In this document: one piece after another, positions 57,725-64,000 of the stretch
Layout: each line of letters starts with the position of its first letter
How positions within the stretch are numbered: position 1 is the first letter of the stretch
NCBI RefSeq assembly: GCF_963924675.1
Contig: NC_089220.1
Location: forward strand, 161,795,270 to 161,859,269
Source of the DNA: Phocoena phocoena
Lineage: Eukaryota; Chordata; Mammalia; Artiodactyla; Phocoenidae
Direction of reading: 5' to 3'
DNA: 64,000 bases
Program-made: the position numbers and the translations under genes
The notes under the pieces: generated by a model
What the model saw: the letters and a program-made list of their open reading frames with translations, nothing else
The model's database searches: none
What the model was told of the DNA's origin: nothing

Positions 57725-57885
57725 GAAAACTCATTCATTTATTCATTTGATCATTCATTTGTATTTAGCATATTCTCTAAGTGCCGCTCTACATGCTGGA
57801 GAATCAGTGATGAGCAAGATAGATATGCTTTGTCCTCATGGAGTTTATAAACTTATTGAGATAGATAGGTCTTCATTTATTTCTG
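57725..57885 (-). mobile_element. L2 3' end, first piece
   Basis: 'taagtgccgctctacatgct', 'gagcaagatagatatgcttt' and 'gtcctcatggagtttataaa' match the reverse of the L2 3' end. The L2 seems to resume at about 58430 after an inserted repeat. Confidence 0.65.
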
Positions 57886-58376
57886 CATTGTTAACAATGA
57901 AAATTCAGAATAAGCAAAGGCTATTTATTCAGAGCTTGCTATAGCAAGCCACTGCCATCACTTGAATTTGACAGAGACCCAAAGACAGGCAGAGGAGTGA
58001 GAAAACTATAAGAGAAAAAGGGAAGGCTTCATATGTGCCCTGATTGAAGGCTGTTGGCAGGGGAAGCTGTAGGCAGGCTAATAAAAGTGGACACCTTATG
58101 GGGTTAGCTAGGGGTACATGTTTGGCTTTGTCCAGTTGACTCTACGTTGGAAGTGGGTCAAAAATTAGGGAAGCAGTTATTAACACTGGTCATTTAGGGG
58201 CTAGTTTGTTACAGAGGTTATTGTTTGGCTTCCTGGAATGGCTGTTAGAGATTGTAGTCTGACTTCTGACAAGTCTGATTTGTAGAAAATAGGTTGGCTT
58301 CCTGGGCTGGTTGCTACAGAGTGTGGGTCAGAGTTCTATTTTTACATGTGACCTAGACACTATTTATTTACTTAGT
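57886..58376 (-). mobile_element. LTR-like repeat inserted in L2
   Basis: 'ggctatttattcagagcttg', 'cactgccatcacttgaattt', 'gaaggctgttggcaggggaa' and 'tgggtcaaaaattagggaag' read like a reversed LTR of a familiar mammalian family I cannot name. The phrase 'ggcttcctgg' recurs inside it. Ends approximate. Confidence 0.45.
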
Positions 58377-58429
58377 CTCCACCAAGAAAACAAATGCTCT
58401 GAATCATATAAATGCTACAAAAATAAAAA

Positions 58430-58840
58430 ACCAGGGAAAGGAATAACGTGTGGTCAAAAGGTGAGAAGGATGTTCTTTCAGACAGGGTAGTGGGAGAAGG
58501 CTTCTCTGAAAGTAACATTTGAGTAGAAATTTGAATGATGTGAATGACAAAGCCATGAGACTTAGGGAGGTAAGTGGAGAAGAATGTTTCTGGTGGAGGA
58601 CAAAGCAGGTGTAAAGGGTCAGTGGTGGGAAGAGCCTGGAGAGTGTTGAAGGCAGGATTGTTCAGAGAGCTGGGGCTGGGGGATTGGTGTCCTCTAGATC
58701 TTACTCTAAGGTCATCAAAAGGCATTGGCAGTGAGATGACTTAATTGCTAAAGGTCAGTTTGGCCACCATGTGAAGACATAGGTATGCAGTCAAATATGG
58801 AAGCATGGAAAACAGTTAGAAAGCTAATGGTGAGAACAAG
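58430..58840 (-). mobile_element. L2, second piece
   Basis: 'agaaggcttctctgaaagta', 'aacatttgagtagaaatttg' and 'gtgtaaagggtcagtggtgg' match L2 in reverse. The 117-codon minus ORF at 58372-58725 overlaps it and is not supported as a gene. Confidence 0.6.
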
Positions 58841-59955
58841 TTTGAGCAGGATATTTAAGACTGAGCAGAAAGATGGAAAGGGTGTTTCAATGTGAAGGAG
58901 TAGTCTGAGCAAACTTGGAGGCAGTAAAATATGACGGGAATGGAGAGGAATTCAGACTGACGGGAGAGCTTGTGTTCTGGGTAAGGGGGTGGCTGAAAAA
59001 TTGAGACTGTAGTCTAAGGCAAAATTGCACGGAATACAGGTTTTGTTAATTAGGAAATAAGCATCTGTTATGACAATAATGTAACTAAAACTTTGGTTTA
59101 GGACATTGTATTTCTTCGTAGTTGTATGATGGGTGAGGGAGGAGGAGATTGTTAGAAGGAACACTGGTGCTGAAGTTCTCAATAACCTGGGTATGAGACA
59201 TTCCTGAAATAGAGGAAACAGAGGGAATCAAGGGAAGCAATGTTTTTTGTTGTTTGAAAAATTCCCAAGGTTGAAGAAATAATTCTACCGCATGGGATAA
59301 ATACCACTTCATATGTTACAATGCACTGTTGTAGCAAAAACACAGCTCTTAACATCAGCCATTTGAACTGGGCCATGCATAATTGCAAATAATAGGGAAC
59401 AATCATAAAGCAATAAGATTCTGAATAATGTAAGACACTCAGGCAACATTTGGCCTGGAGGATACAATGCCCATGCATAAAGCTAGGAAGGTCTAAAACA
59501 CATCACCTTGTGCAGAAGAAAATCTGTGGTGGGAGGGATCGCGTAGAAGTTAGAGGTGAGTTTCAAAGCGCATTTGTTTCCAGGCGGTCTTTTTCTCTGT
59601 GCATTTTAAAATAGCTGAATTTGGACTGCAAATAAAATTCCAAGTCATTTTTCACAGGCAATATTAGAGCTTTTCTCTGGCTAAAACTCTGGTAAGCATA
59701 ATTTTTAAGCATATTCCTGTCTGTATGTAAACCTTCGCTAATACTTCAGATTATTCCCTTAGGAAATATTACTAGAAGAGAAATGAATGGGTCATTTCTA
59801 GTTAGTTTTGTTCCTAACAGCTCTTGCATTATTCTTGAGAATGTAGGAAATTCAAGAGGTGGAGAGTCTTTTTTATTATTCCTTTCAAATGCAGATGTGA
59901 GAAATTCAGACATGAATTATAGAAGCACATCAATGGCTGACACAGAATGAAATAA
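58841..59955. other. Unique interval
   Basis: Overlapping minus ORFs of 75-99 codons at 58952-59478 have no recognisable features. Confidence 0.4.
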
Positions 59956-59959
59956 TAGT

Positions 59960-60140
59960 GATCACTGGAGTGACTACTAATTCGTACAAGGGTTTTTACA
60001 TATTATCTTCTTTAATCCTCAAAGCCTGTCCTATGAGGCAGGTATTTTTATTCTTACATTGCAAGTGTGGAAACTGAGGGTTAGCCCAAGGTCTTCAAAC
60101 CTCCACACTTGACTCCAGAGTCTGTGGTCTTAATCTGCCG
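59960..60140 (-). mobile_element. MIR SINE
   Basis: 'cttctttaatcctcaaagcc', 'tgaggcaggtatttttattc' and 'tgtggaaactgagggttagc' are reverse MIR landmarks. Confidence 0.88.
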
Positions 60141-60835
60141 ACAAACAAAACTAGACAATAACTTGAGTGGGTAGGTACACCCTAGCCATTTGTGGCTAAG
60201 GGCTTCATCCTTAACCTCATGAAGGAATTATTCTCACCTTAAACACTCCTGCCATCTTCCTCCCAGCCTTAAATATTCTGCTGAAACTCTGTCACATTTT
60301 GTTTCCTAACTGTTCTGTTTGCTTCCACCTTGTTCTGTGTTAACCCTAAAACTATAACCACAAGTTTACGTTCACTTAGTTTATAGCTCATTCTCTAGTG
60401 TAAGTGCAGTAGTTGTGAAATACTTATTTTGTTGTCATCATAAAATATGTTGAAAAGACCCTGAACAACTAAACATTTTTGGTACAATCTTTACACAACC
60501 TTGGCCCCTAGATGTTTCTCCCCACCCTCTTGGCTAAAACCCAAATTGTCCGCTAACAGCTGCTAAGCTACCGTCTTACTTCTGGTGCCCTGCCCCATGG
60601 TTAACCCCACCTATTTCCCCAAACCTTCTGAGAATTTGAACAACAAACAGTTCTCAGAATAGGGATTGGGTTTTCTCCTTTCTGAAGGAATAAAAGATTT
60701 TCTTTAGATATTTTAAGGACATACTTGTCAACTCAACTGACACGATTGACTTGTTTTAGCCCTAGCTTGGCTAAAACCATGTGGTTGGTGGTCTTATGCC
60801 TCAGTAATAATATTAAAACAGCAGTAAAATCACTT
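60141..60835. other. Unique interval
   Basis: No gene or repeat I can name. Confidence 0.4.
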
Positions 60836-60839
60836 ACTG

Positions 60840-61050
60840 AGCAATTACTCAGTACCAGGCTCTGAGCAGTCTCTGTACACTATTTCTTAGAAGAAATGCA
60901 TGCGATACACTGAGGATCTTGTTTTGAAAACAATGAAACTGAAGCTTAGTTTAAAGAACTCCTGGAGTCACACACATGGTGAGTGTCAGAGCTCAGTTTC
61001 TAAGCCACATGTACTTGACTCCAAAGCCTGGATTCCTAACTTCTACAGAG
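60840..61050 (-). mobile_element. MIR SINE
   Basis: 'cagtaccaggctctgagcag', 'tgaaactgaagcttagttta' and 'tcagagctcagtttctaagc' match MIR in reverse. The 67-codon ORF here is a by-product. Confidence 0.75.
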
Positions 61051-62599
61051 CCTGTATTTGTCCAGTCAAGACACCCCTTAAAACAACTACAGTTTCAAAC
61101 TGAAGGCATAATTCAGTTATGCTTAATTGTTTGGTATGTAACCAGATGCTTAAATGTATAGTGAAATTTCCTGTTTGGTCAGCAAATTATATTTCAAATG
61201 GGTCTTCTCTTGGCTCTACTTACTCTCAGAATGCTTTCATCTGTGTAAAAACAATTGTGACTATAATATATTTTCACAACTGAAAGGGAAAGAAAGCACT
61301 TTACTGGGCCTAAAAGTCCATTAATTTGCACTTCAATCATATTCATACCTTTGGAGACCACGGGGCACAGAACATATCTCTTTTATAGCTTGAAAGCACG
61401 AATTTGTTACTTATTTAAATTTTAAGAAAATTGTCAAGATTACTTAACAATAAATTTGTCTAAATGACTTCTGGACATTTTTTGTTAAAAGATCATTTCA
61501 TTGATACTTTCCATAAATGTCTTTATTAAATAATACATGAGCCACTTTTTTTTAGCCATTTGTGCTTTTACTGAGATTGAGCCAAATGACCAGCAAAACC
61601 TTAGCTAGTAAAGACGAAACAAAACCCCTCACACCTGTGGGTCCTTGCTGTCAACTGAGTCCTTAATATCTAAAGGGCAGCTTTAAATAATCTGTTGCTA
61701 CTTTCCAAAGATGATTTGACAGTTTTGTGCCATCTGCCAAGGATGTTGTTTGCTAAGCTTTAGGTTACAAATCCTCCAACTAAGTCTCATTTTGTTCAGT
61801 CTTTCTGCGTGTTATGTTGTTAATACTAAAGTCCAACAGAATGGCCACAATCCTAATTATCTGCTGTGCTGTCATTGTGGGGATGGGTTTGCATCAAAGC
61901 TAAAGTATCAGTAAGCATTTAAAGAGGGCAGGATTTTTTTTCAAAGCTCTTTTTCTTCCTTTTTCTTAAGCTTTTTGTTACTGGAGATGCTGAATTATAC
62001 TTGGGTCATAGATAACTCACAAAATATAAATGTTGATAGCATTTTCATACTTTTTAATAAATCAGTGCACGGTGAAACCATTTTCTGCACTTTTATAGGA
62101 GAATCAGAATGCTTTGTAATAGTTTACAATTGCTTGGAAAGTTGGAATCAGAATGTGTAAGTGGATTTTTTTTTTCAAGGAAGAGTATACTCTTATGTTC
62201 CTTAATTTTCTTAATTCTAATGGGGAGGAAGGAGAAAGGAAAAGGAGACTGTTAGTTACTTGCTTTATTAATGTGGCTTCTCCTACAAAAAATGCTTTTA
62301 TATAAGCTCATAACAAGCCTAGAGAAAAGACAAAGTTAGAAAACAGATATTTAGAATTTTAGGTCAATAACATTTATCATATGAGGCTGCACACATTAAA
62401 AAATCTACTAAGCTCTTTTAAGAATTTTCCTAAGTCCATTCACTGTTTTATTAAATGGTAAGTTTTCCAAGAATTAATAATACAGCAACATTTCCTGTCA
62501 GAAGACTGAAGAGAGTGGAAGCATTTAAAGCCATGACTACCTCCTAAAATAATAATTTTAATCTTAAATTCGAATTAACGGCATCTGAGGAATTGACTT
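61051..62599. other. Repeat-free unique interval
   Basis: About 1.5 kb with no recognisable interspersed repeat, many homeodomain-like 'taatt'/'attaa' cores and no long ORF. It could include conserved non-coding sequence; nothing proves it. Confidence 0.35.
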
Positions 62600-62790
62600 T
62601 TTTTTTTTTCCTGCTGTACATGGGCCTCTCACTGTTGTGGCCTCTCCCCTTGCAGAGCACAGGCTCAGTGGCCATGGCTCATGGGCCCAGCCGCTCCGCG
62701 GCATGTGGGATGGTCCCAGACCGGGGCACGAACCCGTGTCCCCCACATCGGCAGGCGGACTCCCAACCACTGTGGCACCAGGGAAGCCCC
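62600..62790 (-). mobile_element. CHR-type SINE with internal deletion
   Basis: A minus-strand copy with 'tgactt' on both sides (62594-62599 and 62791-62796). It lacks the same roughly 15 bases as the copy at 31841: its complement reads 'gagcctgtgctctgcaag', a single 'gagcctg' where other copies have two. Confidence 0.93.
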
Positions 62791-62796
62791 TGACTT

Positions 62797-63186
62797 ATTT
62801 TTTTTTTAAACCTCTGTCCATGTTTGCTGGGCTGGCCATGGCCTGTTTGCTCTCTGATTCCTTCCCAGCCTTTCTCTTGCTTGGCAGTGTAGGGATCAAC
62901 ATCGTCGGACTGATTTTTTTTTTCCCCCCAGGTGATGTTGGCTTCCAGTTGGGCCTGGCAAATGGGAGGCTGGAGGGGCAGTGGGCAGGGATTAGATGGC
63001 AGTGGGAAGAAAAAGCCAGGGTATCCCCATACTGCTCTCTCCCCTGTGCCCACCCCTGATCTACCTCTGCCAGCTGCTCTATCCCCTCATGCGTCCCCTT
63101 TGTGCCTGGCAGGCTCACTGTTGCTTTAGCTACTACTTGGTGATTGGCATCCCTGGACTCTGATAACATCAGAGCATCTTTGTGGG
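62797..63186. other. Non-genic interval, moderately GC-rich
   Basis: Overlapping ORFs of 65-140 codons on both strands (62637-63169) mostly start inside the SINE or lack features. No exon evidence. Confidence 0.4.
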
Positions 63187-63523
63187 TGTTACTAGTTAAT
63201 ATGAGGTCATACTGAAATAGAGAGAGGTCCTCAATCCAATGGCTGGTGTCCTTATAAAAAAGGCCATGTTACTACAGAGGGGAAGATCAGAGTGATGTAT
63301 TTACAGGCCAAGCAATACCAAGGATTGGTGCTAGCAAGCACCAGAAGCTAGGAGAGGGGCATGGAACAGATTGTCCCTCAGGAACTGTAGAAGGAACCAA
63401 TGTTGCCAATACAGTTTATTTTAAGCTTATGGCTTCCTGAAGTGTAAGAGAATAAATTTATGTTGTTTAAAGTCACCAAGTTTGTGGTACTTTGTTACAG
63501 CAGCCCTAGGAATCTAATATACC
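63187..63523 (+). mobile_element. MLT1-type MaLR LTR, 5'-truncated
   Basis: 'gttaatatgaggtcatactg', 'caatggctggtgtccttata', 'caccagaagctaggagaggg', 'gagaataaatttatgttgtt' and 'actttgttacagcagcccta' follow the MLT1 LTR order to its end 'aatctaatata'. Confidence 0.88.
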
Positions 63524-64000
63524 TACTGTTTTCAGTATCTGTTATTGTCATTCTTACTTTCTTCTTAATTTATGTTAGGCCGAGGCTGCTGATTTTCCCC
63601 ATGATTGGGACCAGGTAATTAGCATAGTTGGTCTAATGAAAAGCAAGCCATGACCTTAGAAGGGCTGGTACAATGACATTTCCCCTAAGCCACATTAATC
63701 TAAAGACATGTCAATTCAGTAATCTAATCTAAAAATGCATTTCTCTAGGAACACTACATTAATATATATATATATATATAATATATACAAAAAATGTAAC
63801 ATATCTGTAAGTTGTGAAGCACAATAAGCCGAGAAACCATCACTAAATTTATGAACTGGAACAGAGGTTGCTCATGTATTTCCTACAGTATCACAGATTG
63901 TTTTTGCCTGAGTATAATTAGATGATCATAGCTCTGTTTTAACATAGTACACTTTATAACGTTATGTTGTAATATATTTCATTTTTGTATCCCTACTGTA
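63524..64000. other. Unique interval to window end
   Basis: No gene seen; contains an AT microsatellite. Confidence 0.45.
63760..63787. repeat. (TA)n microsatellite
   Basis: 'taatatatatatatatatat' with one interruption; likely length-variable. Confidence 0.9.

Overview
This is a 64 kb window of mammalian nuclear DNA, almost certainly from a cetacean. I find no intact protein-coding gene, RNA gene, operon or CRISPR array. The host assignment rests on about a dozen copies of one young tRNA-derived SINE with the CHR-type consensus (start 'gggcttccctggtggcgcag', A-box-like 'tggcgcagtgg', B-box-like 'ggttcgtgccc', A-rich tail). They sit beside artiodactyl-type L1 elements and one shorter CHR-1/Bov-tA-like SINE, and nothing resembles BovB, Bov-A2 or ART2A. 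The sequence is either intergenic or inside a large intron; I see no convincing exon, so I cannot say which.

Layout. At 1-2700 a SINE cut by the window edge and an old minus-strand L1 remnant are interrupted by a second young SINE with a clean target-site duplication (TSD). At 2690-3640 there is a 5'-truncated processed pseudogene of the Rho-family GTPase RHOD (minus strand), the only recognisable cellular gene sequence. At 3790-11675 lies a structurally full-length plus-strand L1 with dead ORF1 and ORF2. It was later invaded by a minus-strand L1 3' fragment (5' UTR) and by a 459-bp solo LTR with a 6-bp TSD (3' UTR). From 11.7 to 32 kb mostly unique AT-rich DNA carries MIR, MER5, L2, hAT-Charlie, MaLR LTR and SINE copies. 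From 32 to 45 kb there are an L2 block, a minus-strand MLT1 LTR with a 5-bp TSD, a probable ERV LTR with degraded internal sequence, nested LTRs (a 452-bp solo LTR with 4-bp TSD inside an older LTR), a related LTR split by a CHR-1-like SINE, and an old L1ME-type block. At 46.1-49.7 kb a minus-strand L1 lacks about 1.7 kb inside ORF2 and has no normal 3' end, instead joining non-L1 DNA. At 49.8-57 kb come a SINE, an ancient L1 with a young L1 3' fragment nested in it, and a 30-bp minisatellite abutting a SINE. From 57 to 64 kb there are L2, LTR-like, MIR, SINE and MLT1 fragments and an AT microsatellite.

No genes work together here. The window records layered retrotransposition: L1 machinery mobilised SINEs and a RHOD mRNA, while endogenous retroviruses left solo LTRs. 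TSDs and nesting give a relative order for many insertions. Repeat family names come from remembered consensus sequences, not a database search; where only a class could be recognised the entry says so. I did not find a new biological system. The items most worth a second look are the RHOD retrocopy, the chimeric-looking 3' end of the minus-strand L1, the minisatellite/SINE junction, and a CpG-dense short ORF at 38.45-38.65 kb.
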